DNA of 64,000 bases, taken from the NCBI GenBank assembly GCA_003024785.1, contig PUQB01000104.1, positions 124,001 to 188,000 on the forward strand, in the 5' to 3' direction. Numbering within the stretch: the first letter of the stretch is position 1; each line of letters starts with the position of its first letter. The position numbers were made by a program, and so were the translations under genes. The notes under the pieces were generated by a model. That model did not search any database. It was not told the DNA's origin and saw only the letters and a program-made list of their open reading frames with translations. Below, in pieces: positions 22,901-40,454 of the stretch. The DNA comes from Selaginella tamariscina (Eukaryota > Streptophyta > Lycopodiopsida > Selaginellales > Selaginellaceae).

Positions 22901-25900
22901 ATTGTCCTAACCTAACCCTAAACCTAACCCCTAGGGGGGGTTTAGTGCAACCCTAGGGTTAGGTCAACCCCCTAACCCTTATTTTGACAAGTTATACTTT
23001 GCGAAAAACCCTAACCTAGAATGTTAAAACATGGGAGAATTTTCTAAATGGAAGTGCTAGCTTCGACTAGAGTTTCTTGCAAATACCTAACGACACCCAG
23101 TCGGACCATCACTAGATACCCAAGTGCACTATGGGGCATGTTTCTTCTACATCTAGGGTTCATCATATAATCCAGTAGGTAACAACAGTCAAACCCCAAA
23201 GTAAAGGGTTGAATCATAGTAAAAACTATGACACACCAAAACCTTCATATACTCAAATGTTTCCACGTCATGGACATTCTCAACATATTTAATAAAAGTA
23301 GCAAGTTTTTTTACCTATTTTTTGAGCAAAATGGAAATCCTCAACTTAATGCTCTTATTAAACAAGCAATCGTCCTTATTCAAGAGTATAAATTAATCAA
23401 TCTTCACATTGCAAACAATGTTACAGATTTTAAACTTAAAGAGTTAAAAATGAAATGTACAAGTGTGAATTAAACACCTTCAACATTTCTGTTTCTAATA
23501 AATCATGTCATTTACCTCAAAACTGCACCGATAAAAATGCAATATTAAATCCATCTATTGCCATAAATTATCATTCTATCTCCTTCTCATAAGCTCATAT
23601 GAGACAACTTCATAATTGAATAAGTCGAGCTAGCTAACTTAAATACAGAATGTGTGCTTATAACTAATTAAAGTTCGACGTTATACTTGTTCAAATTAAT
23701 AAACTTGAACTTAACAGTATAATCAGCCTAATGTCACTTGTAACTAACATCATTAAACTAATGCTAACATTAAATAATATTACAAGTACATTGCATGAGC
23801 CAACTACTTAACATATTTATCATATGTTAATACTGGACTTTTTATCGTACTATTAAGTCTAACATTATAGCTTACTTTTTAATTACGCTCTTGAAAACAT
23901 GCGTTATAATGAAAATTCATTTTGCACTTTCTGTCAAAATGTAATGTTCATTCTTATGTTTGAATATGTTTTTTTTTTTTCTGAAGTCAAAGACACACAT
24001 TTGAACAAAAAGTCTTTCGTCAATTGAACACCATTGTCAAAACCAACATTAAATCTTAACCTAAGCTAAACTCAATGGACATTATTTATTTTTAAATCAT
24101 GTGTTATCCCAATTTCATATACCTTAAAGAAAAAGAAATTTTTTTAATAACGTGCTAACTTAATACATTATATGATCCACTTCACAAGACTTAGTTTGTG
24201 AGCAAGACAAACTAACTCGTCATGTCTTGTGGAAATGTATAGTAAATTAACATGCGCAAACATAAATAAAGTAACCTAGGTAACTGTAAGGTAGAGTAAC
24301 TTGGGCAAATGTAAAATAAAGTAACAACAACAACTGTAAGGTAAAGTAACATGATAATCATAAGGTAAAGTAACATGGGCAATGTAAGATAAAATAACTT
24401 GGGCAAATGTTAAATAAGGTAACTTGGCATGCAACTTGAAAGTTGCTTTGTGAGTGCTATCTTAAACATTAAATCCATAACCCACACTCACTTATCAAGT
24501 ATGATTTTCTAAAGAGTTATATATCTCAAGACCAACTCTTTATATAAAATTCAAAAGTGTTAATTAAAAATGATAAAGTACTTTAAGAACATAGAATTAG
24601 GTAAACCCTAAAACACACTTTAACTTTAGGAAGTCCTATTGATCATAAAGAATAGGTTCCAATACCAATTATTAGAGTTTTATTTGAAGGGTTAATATGT
24701 GGTTACTAAGTGAACATCTGACATCAACACCTTATGTGAGCAACATTAAGTCTTCTAAGATGACCCCAAAAACCTAACTCAAATGCCCAAATAGACACGA
24801 GACTTAAGGTCCTATTTAAAATGACTAACCCCCAAACCCTAAAGGATAATCTGAATAAACTTTAGGATCTTGCCTTAAGAGACCTAAACATGCTCATGCC
24901 TTAATCCCACCAAGGAGACATATTCCACACATACCCACGTTATATAGCTAAGGCCTCATCACTTACCCTTTGAGGAATCATCCTCATCTGAAAGCATACA
25001 ATAAGGGGTACCTTGAACCATGACTAATTCTTAAGGGTTTGAATGGCAAAGTCATACCCTAAACCTAGGGTGAATACTTAATGAGGACATGAGTGTGCGT
25101 TATAGGTGGACAAGAGTGTTTTATAAGTAAACTTTTTAAGTCTAGGTTTGGATAACCCTAAGTACATGATCTCGTGAGTGCCTTATGATCTCATGAGTGC
25201 CTCATGAAAGGGCTCATGCTAATGAGCTTAAGTTATTCAACCTTTGAATCCCTAAGAGAATACCCCCTCTACAAGATCTAATCTCCCTTGAGTTGATGCC
25301 CAAGGCTTAACACCCTGACGCAAGCACAAGTATGCACCCCTCCATAACACAACCCCAAATGGTGTGCCTCAAGCATTGTACCATTGTCGTCTAACCTAGT
25401 GTCACATGTTCATGTGACATTATTTCTAAGATGTGGGCTATCTCGCCATAAAGAGCTACACTTGATGCCATGAATGTGGTTCATAAATGCGAACTTGAGA
25501 ATCCCCTTCTTTATGAACCTTTAGGAACATGGTAAAAAAAAACATGTTAGCCAAGATCCCACACCCATATTTGATGGATGTGTCATGTGCTTACCTTTAG
25601 CTTAACTTGAAGGAGGTTAGAGACATGCCTTAACCTTTTACCATTAGAACATATATTCCGACAATACCTTTCATGTGTGAATTCACCAACATTAAGGGTA
25701 GGCTACCCCGAAGGTGAGGCAACACAATAAAGAGTTGTGCCTTGATGACATAAGCTTAATTTGCACTAGTAAAAGAATAACGAGTTCAATTATAAACCTA
25801 GTAACTCTCATTACATATTCTACTTAACATATGTGATAGAGCCCCTTCCCCTGGTCTCCTGTTTTCATGTTTTATAAATTGGGTTAGCAAGGAATCTCAT

Positions 25901-26271
25901 TCGTAATAGGAATATACTTAGTAAGTTTAACCTATCTACGCATCGACTCCTAAACCCTAACTTGAGAGGTTTTGAGATTAACCCTAAGGTTAGGTCAACC
26001 TTAGGGGTGTTTCTATCCATATGAATTCATCAAAACTAACCAAGAACCCAACAAGAACACATAAACAAAAGTAGGAATTTTTTAAATGGAAGTGCTAACT
26101 TTGTTTAGAGTTTCTTGCAAATACTTAATGACACCCGGCTGGACCATTATTTAATACCTAAGTGCACTAAGCAAGCTTAATTTTTTATACTTAGGACTTC
26201 TTAACATAATTTAATAGGTAACAACAATTAACTTCAAAGTAAAAGTAAAGATTGTAATAAAAACTATAACA
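19956..26271 (-). mobile_element. non-autonomous LTR element, copy 1 (LARD-like)
   Basis: Same family as copies 2 and 3. On the minus strand the 5' LTR is 24670-26271, followed by a primer site related to initiator-Met tRNA near 24655-24669. The interior runs to about 19970 and, without the nested LTR, is about 3.73 kb. A full 3' LTR is not seen. There is no protein-coding capacity. The sequence has drifted more than copy 2, so it is probably the older insertion. A shorter LTR of the same family lies within it at 22269-23233. Confidence 0.8.
22269..23233 (-). mobile_element. solo LTR nested in copy 1
   Basis: Begins tgttagagttttta and ends aaaactatgaca on the plus strand, matching the LTR ends of the large family. 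It is flanked by a CACCA duplication at 22264-22268 and 23234-23238. At about 965 bases it is shorter than the ~1.65 kb LTRs elsewhere. It interrupts the interior of copy 1, so it arrived later. Confidence 0.8.
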
Positions 26272-26620
26272 TTGTTTGTCGTTAACACCCATCAACAACC
26301 ATATTAAATTCTATTTGATGGTTATTTTAAATTTTCCCTAACAATTATTTTAAACCCAATTTAACAGTTATCCTAAATTCATAAGGTTAAAGTGAATTAA
26401 AGGTAGAACTTAGAGATAAATTTACCACCATGTTTAAAAATAATAGCTAAGTAAATTCATCAAATTAAGAAGATTAAATATTGAACTTTAGTCATCAAGT
26501 TAAGAATAACAATTGGATTAAGGGTCTAGGTTATGGATAAATTAACTATATTAAAGATAATAATTGAATCATTAAATAATTAACATAAAGCATATACTAA
26601 GTTAAGAATAACAATTGAGT
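26272..26620. repeat. degenerate AT-rich repeat
   Basis: Loose iterations of motifs such as gttaagaataacaatt. The same style recurs at about 33752-34080 and 40200-40454, suggesting a dispersed low-complexity family. No gene seen. Confidence 0.5.
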
Positions 26621-26624
26621 TAAG

Positions 26625-28329
26625 TGTCATAGTTTTTACTATGACTCGACCCTTTACTTTGGACGTTGACTGTTGTTACCTACTGTACTATATGACGACC
26701 CTAGATGTAGTGAGAAACAGCCCCGCTTAGTGCACTTAGGTGTTTAAGGGTAGTCCGGTTAGCTATTTTTAAATGTTGCAAGAAACTCTAAGCGAAGGTA
26801 GCACTTACCTTCTAGAAAACCCACCCCCGATTTTGACGTCCTAGTTAAGATGAGTTTGGCATATTAAATAGGGTTAAGAACACCCCTAGGGTTGACCTAG
26901 CCCTAGGGTTGCCCTAACCCACGCCCTAAAACCCCCACCCCCTTGGTTAAGGTTTAGGGGTAGGGTTGTGTGCAAACTCATCTCATTAACTAAGGGGCTA
27001 GCATTCAGTGCCAGCCCACTTACACATATAGGAAAGAGGCGGGGGGGGGCTCCGTCACATAGGTAGAGTATACGTAGGAGAGCTCCTGGGTTCATGACTG
27101 AGTTCGTTGCTCTTTTGCCGGTGCAAGCTTTAACTTGTGTCGTTAAGTACAACTCTCTGTTGTGCCACCCTAACTTCCAGATGATAGGGGTACGTCCCAC
27201 CTTTGGGGTAGCTTACCCTTAATGTTGGTGAAATCCATGCCTGGGAGGTCTTGTGAGAATGCACGTTCCAAGAGGCAGAGGTAGAGGCTTGTCTCCACCT
27301 CCTCCTCCATGTCAAGCTAGGTGTAGCACTCACGGCCAAGCAAGGCACATCTGTGTCCTTGTCCAACTGTGGGCGTGGATCTTGTTTGACAGGTTCACAT
27401 TACCAGTTCCTGAGGGTTCACTAAGGGGTTCTAGAGTTGGCATTTAGGAGCCACGTTTGTGGCACTTGGTGCAACTCTTGAATCTAAGGGCTATGGCATG
27501 ATAGCCCACATTGGGAAGGCAGTGTCACATGGAGATGTGACACTGGGCTAAACGTTACATGGTACAACGCCCGAGGCACACCTTTGGGGTTATGTCATAG
27601 GCTTGTCACCAAGGGGTTGGATACTTTAGCAAACAGACATGCTTGTGCTTGCACTAGGGTGCTAAGCCTTGGGCATCCGCTCAAGGGAGGTTAGGTCTCA
27701 TAACTAGGTGTGCTTTGGCACACTTGGCTAGGGGAGTGTTCTCCTTGGAATTCAAGGGTTGAACAACCTAAGCGTGTTAGCAATAGCCCTTTCGTAAGGC
27801 ACTCGCAAGGTCATGTGCTTAGGGTTATCCCAAACCTAGCCTTAGGGAGTTTGCTTAGCAGAACATTCATGTCCTCACTAAGTACTAGCCCTAGGTTAGG
27901 GTATGACTTGGCCACTCAAACCCTTAGGGGTTAGTCGTGGTTCAGGGTACCCCTTGTGCCCTAAAGGGGTTGTACTCCCGGATGAGGGTGATTCCTCAAG
28001 GGGTAAGTGACGATGCCTTAGCTCTGTCACGGGGGTATGTGTGGAACACATCTCCTTGATGGGGGTTAGGGCATGAGCCTGTCTAGGTCTTCTAGGGCAA
28101 GACCCTAAGTCAACTAGGGTTATCCCTCAAGGGTTTTGGGGGTAGACATTCTAGGGAGACTTAGGCTAAACCCTAAGTCTCTGTCCACTTGGGCATTAGA
28201 GTCTAACCCTAGGGGTCGTTGGGGTTGTTCTGGGAAACTTAGCGTTGCTCACACAGGGTGATGACGCCGAATGGCCACCTGGCAGCCACGTGTTGCCACG
28301 TGTTGGCCCTTTGGGTTAAAACTCTGACA
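26625..28329 (+). repeat. 5' LTR of copy 2
   Basis: Long terminal repeat of about 1.7 kb with TG...CA ends, paired with 32087-33747. Confidence 0.9.
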
Positions 28330-28344
28330 ATTGGTATCGGAGCC
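28330..28344 (+). other. primer binding site of copy 2
   Basis: attggtatcggagcc directly follows the LTR and matches the initiator-methionine tRNA 3' end complement (TGGTATCAGAGCC) with one difference. The same feature is seen in reverse in copies 1 and 3. Confidence 0.8.
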
Positions 28345-31300
28345 ATTCTCTGCGGTCAGTAGGACTGCCTAAAGTTGTAGTGTGTTTCAGGGTTTAGTTA
28401 GTTCTAAATTTTTGAAGTACTTTATCACTTTTGGCTAACGTCTGAATTCTGCAGAGAGTTGGTCCTGAGATCTATAACTTTCAAGAACCTACTTAATAAG
28501 TGGGTGTGGGTTATGGACTCCAATGTGAAGGTAGCACTCGGAAGGCAACTTCCAAGTTGCATGCCAGGTTATTTTTCTAGGTTACTTTACCTTAAGTTGT
28601 TACTTTACCTTATGATGTTCAGGTTACTTTACCATATACTTCCACAAGACGTGGCGTGTTAGTTTGTTCTGGCTTACAAACTAAGTCTTGTGAAGTGGAT
28701 CATGTGATATGCTAAGTTTACACATTATTGAAAATTTTTCTTTTTTCTTTAATTTGGGATAACACATGATTTAAAACATATATGTTCCATTGAGTTTTGG
28801 CTTAGGTCAAGATTCAATATCGTTTCCAGATAGTGTTCAAACGGGGAAAGACTTATGTTCAAAGTGCGTCTTTGACTTCGGAAGAAGGGGCATATTCAAA
28901 CATAAGAGTGAACACTACATTTTGACATAAAGTGTAAAATAAGCTCTCATTATAGTGCATGTTTCCGAGAGTGTAACTCTAGAAGCAGACTATGGTGATG
29001 AACTTATAATACAACGAAATGTCAAATATTAACATATGATGAATATGTTAAGCAGTTGGTTCGAAGATCCAATGTAATCAAAGTATTGTCCGATGTTCGC
29101 AATATTTTGATGACGCTAGCTACAAGTAACATTAGGTGAAATAGTTTACTAAGTTCAAGTACCTAATTTGAAAGTACAACTTGAAACCTTAGTTAGTTGT
29201 AAGCGCGCACTCTGTATTCAAGTTAGCTAGCTCGACTAACTTGATTATGAATTATCTCATATGGGATCAAGAAAATAGATTTGGCAGTAGAGGATTTAAT
29301 GTTGCATCCCTATCAATGCAGCTTTTGGGATAGATGGCATGATCTATCAAAAGAGTAATGTTGGAAACATACGTTTACATTTTCATTTACTGAGTAATGA
29401 AGGACTTGCATAGTGAAGGCGTTCGGCGCACACTTGTGCATTTTCATTGTTAACTCTTTAATCTTGAAATCTGTAACGTTGTTTGCAATGTGGGATAAGC
29501 TCTTGAACAAGGGTGATTCCTTGGTTAAGAAGAGCATGATTTGGGATTCTCCACTTTGTTTATCGACTAAGTAAGGAAACTTGCTAAGTTTGATAACTTA
29601 TGTTGAGAATTACAAATGAGCTAGTAACAGTCGGATTTCCATTGGAGGTTTAAGTGCATGTACCTCCTCAGAGAGTCGGTATTCGATGAGAATTAGAAGT
29701 TGTATTGTTTTCAATACAATTTCATTTTAGAGTCGAATACGATTATTCAAAAGACGGTTTCTTGACTTTGCATCATGGTCGCAAATGTGGGCACTTAAAG
29801 AACTTATAAAGTAGGTATCTTCAGTTCTTTGAATATTGAAAATAGAACTATTCTTGACTCAAGGTTTGATTGTATTCCTTGGGTTAGTTTTAGTTCTATC
29901 TCAAGGTTTGATGGTGTTCCTTGAGTTGGTTCAATATTCTTGAAAGTGAAGTAGCGGGATTAGCTCAAGAAGATGGTGTCCCTTCTTGATGATTGTGTAC
30001 AAGTTCAAGGTATGTCCAATATCGTCGAATATGAGGTTTCCTATCACCTCATCATTGAGATATATATTATATTTAACTTTGAAAGTATTTATGACAATCT
30101 TTTCAAGATTGGTTATAAATGACTTGTCAAAGTATAGTATGTATCTCTTCAATATTGAGTTTGGAGCGCTCAATATAAACTTGGTTATGATCACATGAGG
30201 TGGCCATAATCATAAATATAAAGACTCAAGGATTTGAGTTGACACTTTGGTAAGGCACTACCTTAGTGTTATAACTTGAAACGTGTTTTCAAGTTAGTTG
30301 AGAAATGAGGCATTTCTCAATACATTGCTTGAGGGGCAATGTGTACTTTCTGGATTGCTAGGTGTCTAGAATGAATAATGTATCTTAGTTCAATGTACTG
30401 AACTAGATATTTTATTCATGTTTGGGGAGATCTATTGAATTATAAGGTATGACGAAACATGAAGTTGATATAACACTTCAGTGTTATGATAACATTTATG
30501 TGGAGGTTGATATCTTACTAAATCATTAGATGAACCAGACACTAGTTCATGATTCCTCTTAGTCTCTGAACAAAGTTCCTCGAAATACTGTCATAACATT
30601 ATATTTCCATCTCAAAATTGAAGTTCGGTTCATGTAAACTAAGACCATATTCTATAATGTAGTTGTAGCATTTCGATAAATTGATATGATTGTAAGTTTA
30701 TATCCACTAGTATAACAACTAGTTGATAAGCTTAGGATTTGAACGTTAAAACGATCATTATCCATTCAAGAGTATCAATATCGAAATTGCAACTATTTAT
30801 AGAATAAGGATTAGTTTTAAAAAGATGTTTATCAAAAACACTAATTGCTTCAATTAGTGAAAATGCTATACTTCGGTATAGTGTTGAGAAACATTTACGA
30901 AATCAGTTTAAGAGTTGGAAATAAATATAATGTTATGGAGGCGTGCAGTATTCTGAATTCAGAGAGACTCTTATCGTGGAAACTAAGTTTAAAATTTGGT
31001 ATTTTGAACTTAGTGAGATAAAGAGTTAGGAAGTATTGAACGGCATCTAGTATGATGTGCTCTTTGGGGAATGAGTACAATGAGAGTGACAATTAAGAGA
31101 CGTGTTATCTAAAGATTGTCGATTGAGGCACTAGAGATGGGTTGAATTTCCTGGTTTCCACATTAGTTTGTAAGAAAGGTATGTTAGCTTATCTGGTCCC
31201 TGAACTGGTCGGTGTTATGAAAGAGTACAAAGATGGTTGCGAAAGACGAATGGTAAGGCTATCACACTTGGTGGATTTGACTGAATTTGATTCCTATCGG

Positions 31301-32086
31301 GAATAAATTTATGTTAATAACACACCAAGTGATGGCAGTTGTAGATTGGCAAGACCTTGTTGTATACATGTGTACAGCCATGCGCCTCTGTGATCGCCTC
31401 TGGCCAGATTGACATGTTTACAAAGAACAGGGTTTTACGACTTGTACTCTTATACGGAAAAGAGCTTGATTCCGATAAAAGTCTCATACTTAGTCTGGCG
31501 TAGCTATATACTAATGAGAGATAGGTATAGTAGCAGACCCTTATGAAAAGGGGTAATGAGAAGCACCGAGGGATGCAGAGATGTAAGCTATAATATCGTA
31601 ACATGTGGAGATGTGGGACCATTGGAAAATCAAAAGAAATGCGAAGGTGTTTGGTCAAGCATTTGAGAAGTGCTTGTTGTGTGTTAGACGACAGAGGTCG
31701 TCAACAGCGTTTTAATATTAAGGAATAAAGCAAGTCTTTATTTGTTAACAACAACACTAACTAGAGGCCTCCAATATAAATTCTAGTTAAGTAAAGAAAT
31801 TAACCAGTGTTGTGTGCGTCGGGTGACAGACTTTGCAGACGTGCAAAAGGTCTCCAAGTGACTTCATGTCGCAGGTGGTGCCTCCGGCAGCTGGGTTTAC
31901 GACTCAGTGAACGACGGTTCTGAAGTACTTGGTTTCGCGTAATGCAAGGGGGGTAATAAAATTATGTGAACTTTTGGCTAACTCCGCATAGAGTGATATG
32001 TTAGTTTTGGTTAGTTTTTTCTAACATTATCTAGTCTTGGAGTTGGACGTCAACGAGGACGTTGACATTTTCAAAGGCGGGGAGTG

Positions 32087-33747
32087 TGTCATAGTTTTTA
32101 CTATGACTCGACCCTTTACTTTGGACGTTGACTGTTGTTACCTACTGTACTATGTTGATGGACCCTAGATGTAGTGAGAAACAGCCCGCTTAGTGCACTT
32201 AGGTGTTTGGTAGTCCGGTCGGCCATCTTTAGATTTGAGAAACTCTAAGCGAAGTAGCACTTACCTTCTAGAAACCCACCCCCAATTTTGACGTCCTAGT
32301 TAAGATGAGTTTGGCGTGTTAATAGGGTTAGGAACACCCCTAGGGTTGACCTAACCCTAGGGTTGCCCTAACCCACGCCCCACCCCCCTTGGTAGGGTTT
32401 AGGGGGTAGGGGTTATGTGCAAACTCATCTTATTAACTAAGGGGCTAGCATTAAGTGCCAGCCCACTTACACATATAAAAAGGAAAAGAGGGGGAGGGGG
32501 GGGGGGGCTCCATCACATAAATAAGGTAGAGTATATGTAAGAGAGTTTCTGGGTTCATGACTGAGTTCGTTACTCTTTTGCCGGTGCAAGCTTTAGCTTG
32601 TGTCGTTAAGGTACAACCCTCTGTTGTGCCGCCCTAACTTCCAGATGATAAGGGTATGTTCCACCTTTGGGGTAGCTTACCTTTAACGTTGGCGAATCCA
32701 TGCCTGGGAGGTCTTGTGAGAATGCACGTTCCAAGAGGCAGAGGTAGAGGCTTGTCTCCAGCCTCCTCCTCCATGTCAAGTTAGGTGTAACACTTGTCCA
32801 ACTGTGGGCGTGTGATCTTGTTTGACAAGTTTCACGTTACCAGTTCCTGAGGGTTCACTAAGGGGTTCTAGAGTTAGCTTTAGGAGCCACGTTTGTGGAC
32901 TTGGTGCAACTCTTGAATCTAAGGGCTATGCATTGATAGCCCACATCGAAAAAGGCAGTGTCACATAGAGATTGTGACACTGGGCTAACGTCACATGATA
33001 CACGCCTGAGGCACGCCCTTTGGGTTATGTCATAGGCTTGTCACCAAGGGGTTGGATACTTTAGCAAACAGACATGCTTGTGCTTGCACTAGGGTGCTAA
33101 GCCTTGGCATCTGCTCAGGGAGGTTAGATCTCATAACTAGGTGTGCTTTGGCAACACTTGGTTAGGGGAATGTTCTTCTTGGAATTCAAGGGTTGAACAA
33201 CCTAAGCGTGTTAGCATAGCCCTTTCGTGAGGCACTCGCAAGGTCATGTGCTTAGGGTTATCCCAAACCTAGCCTTAGGGAGTTTGCTTAGTAGACACTC
33301 GTGTCCTCACTAAGTACTAGCCCTAGGTTTAGGGTATTACTTGGCCACTTCAAACTCTTAGGGGTTAGTCGTGGTTCAGGGTACCCCTTGTCGCCCTAAA
33401 GGGGTGTACTCCTAGATGAGGGTGATTCCTCAAGGGGTAGGTGACGATGCCTTAGCTCTGTCACGGGGTATGTGTGGAACACACGTCTCCTTTAATGGGG
33501 GTTGCTTGTCTAGGTCTTCTAGGGCAAGACCCTAAGTCAACTAGGGTTATCCCTCAAGGGTTTGGGGGTAGACATTCTAGGGAGACTTAGGCTAAACTCT
33601 AAAGTCTCCTGTCCACTCGGGCATTAGAGTCTAACCCTAGGGGTCGTTGGGGTTGTTCTGGGAAACTTAGCGTTGCTCACACAAGGTGATGACGCCGAAT
33701 GGCCACCTTGCAGCCACGTGTTGCCCCTTTGGATTAAAACTCTGACA
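32087..33747 (+). repeat. 3' LTR of copy 2
   Basis: Partner of 26625-28329, preceded by a polypurine tract and followed by the TAAG duplication. Confidence 0.9.
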
Positions 33748-33751
33748 TAAG

Positions 33752-34538
33752 GGTAAAAACAAATTATAATTAAGCCATAAATAACTTAAAAATAAATTCA
33801 CTAGGTTGAGTTAAGAATAAATTTATCCTAATGAATTTATTATTTAGTTCTTAAGTTTATTTATGTTTGAGCTTAATTATTTAATAACTTTTAATTTAAT
33901 TGTTATCTTTAATTTTGTGAATTTATTCTTAAGTTGCACTTTAACTCATTTGTACCTTAGTTTATTCCTAAGTTGGGTATTTAACATTGCGAGTTTATTC
34001 TTTAAGTTCTTAACTATTTAATGGATTAAGAATTTAATTTAGAAATAAACTCATCAGATTAAGTTAAATGTCAAGAATAACAAATAATATGAAACATTTA
34101 TATTGTTTGAACTGTCCAGTGAAGGGAACTGAAACTGAGACGGGGAAAAGCTGAAACCAACACACACACAACATAGTTATTTACGATGTTAATATGTCCA
34201 CCTGAACGAGAAGACGCTCCTACTGGGGAGACCCATGAACCTATTGGTCCAAGAGATCCATTTTATACTACCAGCAGGAGCAGGTGTCGGCTCTCCAACA
34301 AAACATAACCAATAGTTATATGACATGTCCTGGAGTGTCATATGAATATAGAAACATCAAATACAATTGAAGAATCAAATTATCATGAAACCAAGGTAAT
34401 AATGGCATCTTCACTTTAAACCCTAAACCCTATCCTAAGCTATAAACCCTATAAAATTCATAATTAAGAACATTTCTGGAATTTCTTTTAATTTAAACTC
34501 AAGAAACAAGAAATCCGCTTAACCAGTAGAAACATATT
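33752..34538. other. spacer with degenerate AT repeat, no gene recognised
   Basis: The first ~330 bases are the same kind of degenerate repeat as 26272-26620. The remainder (about 34080-34538) is the presumed 3' flank of RPS2; a less AT-rich part near 34195-34310 matches nothing I know. Confidence 0.4.
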
Positions 34539-35716
<1,178 letters not shown>

Positions 35717-35774
35717 TGCTCAGCCGCCTCAAATACCCTAACCCTCCCAAAGCAAGAACCCTAATGAGGCTACC

Positions 35775-35786
35775 TAGGGTTTATAT
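35775..35786 (-). promoter_or_regulatory. telo-box and TATA-like element of RPS2
   Basis: On the minus strand ATATAAACCCTA lies about 60 bases upstream of the start codon. It combines a TATA-like core with AAACCCTA, a telo-box typical of plant ribosomal-protein promoters. Another ccctaa motif lies near 35760. Confidence 0.5.
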
Positions 35787-36018
35787 CCAAAGGATCGAGA
35801 TCCTTCTAAATGGACGGACCAGATGACCAAAATCACGTATATGCTAGCATATTCGCTGATGTAGCCCTAAACACCGCGCTCATTTAATGCTGTATAATGG
35901 ACACACACACACTACATATATATATGTATGTATGTATATTTATGTATATCTGTGTATGTGTGTATAACGAGATTAATCTCTCCTCAACAGAGAAAAAGAC
36001 AAAATAAAAATGAAAATA

Positions 36019-37935
<1,917 letters not shown>

Positions 37936-38288
37936 CTAGAAACAGAGCAAAACCTATTGCAGGATAAACCCTAAACAGAGCAACATATTAGTCAGGGTTA
38001 TTAAAAATATAAATTAAACTATAAGTTAGTAATTAACTAATATAAATTGCATGGAATAAATTTCAAGTAACTTTATGTCTCTGACAAAAATTCTCAATTG
38101 AATAAACTAGTTAATTGCAGACATTGTTTTTATCTAGCTTAGTATTAAAATTCAACCCAGCATTGTTTTAGGATATACTCTATTGATTCTGTATAAAGCA
38201 ATAATGATATCTTTATGATGTTAAAGATTTATGTTATTATTTTTAATTATAGTATTCTAAAAACGCAAAATTATATATAAAATCATCC

Positions 38289-38294
38289 TTTATT
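38289..38294 (-). terminator. candidate polyadenylation signal of polyubiquitin
   Basis: AATAAA on the minus strand about 55 bases after the stop codon. Confidence 0.5.
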
Positions 38295-38346
38295 CATTAA
38301 AGGCTGCTAATACAAGGCAGCAGCAGCACACACATAAAACCACGTC

Positions 38347-39867
<1,521 letters not shown>

Positions 39868-39926
39868 TCAAACACTCCAAGAAAAAAAAACTAGGACTAG
39901 AATAGGGATCCTTGGCCTGTGAGTTC

Positions 39927-40023
39927 TATATATCTACGAATGGACACGATCAAGACCGTCGAATAGACGGCGGATATGTCACGTCTCTTGACGTGGTCGG
40001 TCGAATCAAATCCTGCCACGTGG
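39927..40023 (-). promoter_or_regulatory. polyubiquitin promoter elements
   Basis: A TATATA box at about 39927-39933 lies ~80 bases upstream of the ATG. Further up are three ACGT cores: tgtcacgtct near 39977, ttgacgtggt near 39988, and a perfect G-box ccacgtgg at 40016-40023. G-box and ACGT elements bind bZIP/bHLH factors in plants, so stress or light responsiveness is plausible but not shown. Confidence 0.5.
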
Positions 40024-40119
40024 AAATAAAGACAAAAGGGAATCCCAGCAAACGGTCCAGATTCAATGCACGAATATTCGAGGCGTATGCATACGTGGTA
40101 AACAGCTGTGTGAATCTTT

Positions 40120-40454
40120 GAATTTCTTTAATATATTTTATATAACAAGTTTATTTAATGTATGGGCACGTGTGTTTGTGTATGTCATTACCGTGGCCAT
40201 CCTCAATTCCATAATATATGCTTAAAAATTTTGTTTAGTGGTTATTTTAAATTCAATTATAGTTATTATAAACTCACAGTATTGATTTAAAAATAAACTC
40301 ACTAGGTTAATAATTTAATTAAAGATAAAACTCGAGTTAACAATAGGTTATCAATTAGCTTAAAAATTCAACTTAAATATAAATTTATTAGGTTAAAGAT
40401 AATAATTTAGTTAAGAATTTAATTTAGAATAAACTCATTAGGTACTAAAGTTGG
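40120..40454. repeat. degenerate AT-rich repeat
   Basis: Same loose aatttagttaagaataaactcattaggtt-like style as 26272-26620 and 33752-34080. No gene seen. Confidence 0.4.

Larger units (their letters stand above)
26625..33747 (+). mobile_element. non-autonomous LTR element, copy 2 (LARD-like), looks structurally whole
   Basis: 5' LTR 26625-28329 (TGTCATAG...CTCTGACA), primer site attggtatcggagcc at 28330-28344 matching the initiator-Met type used by many plant elements, interior to 32086, polypurine tract near 32073-32084, 3' LTR 32087-33747. The 4-bp target duplication is TAAG at 26621-26624 and 33748-33751. The interior of about 3.76 kb has no long reading frame and no gag or pol motif, which fits a large retrotransposon derivative that would depend on another element. 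The LTRs are similar but not identical, so it is moderately young. Confidence 0.9.

Noticed and set aside
28330-28344. Part of a tRNA gene
   Set aside because: The initiator-Met-like sequence is the primer site next to an LTR; no cloverleaf can be drawn around it.
29313-31658. Genes in the interior of LTR element copy 2
   Set aside because: Frames are under about 115 codons, are not shared with copies 1 and 3, and show no known motif.
34195-34310. Fragment of a protein-coding exon downstream of RPS2
   Set aside because: Slightly raised GC and short open frames only; nothing recognisable and no splice signals.
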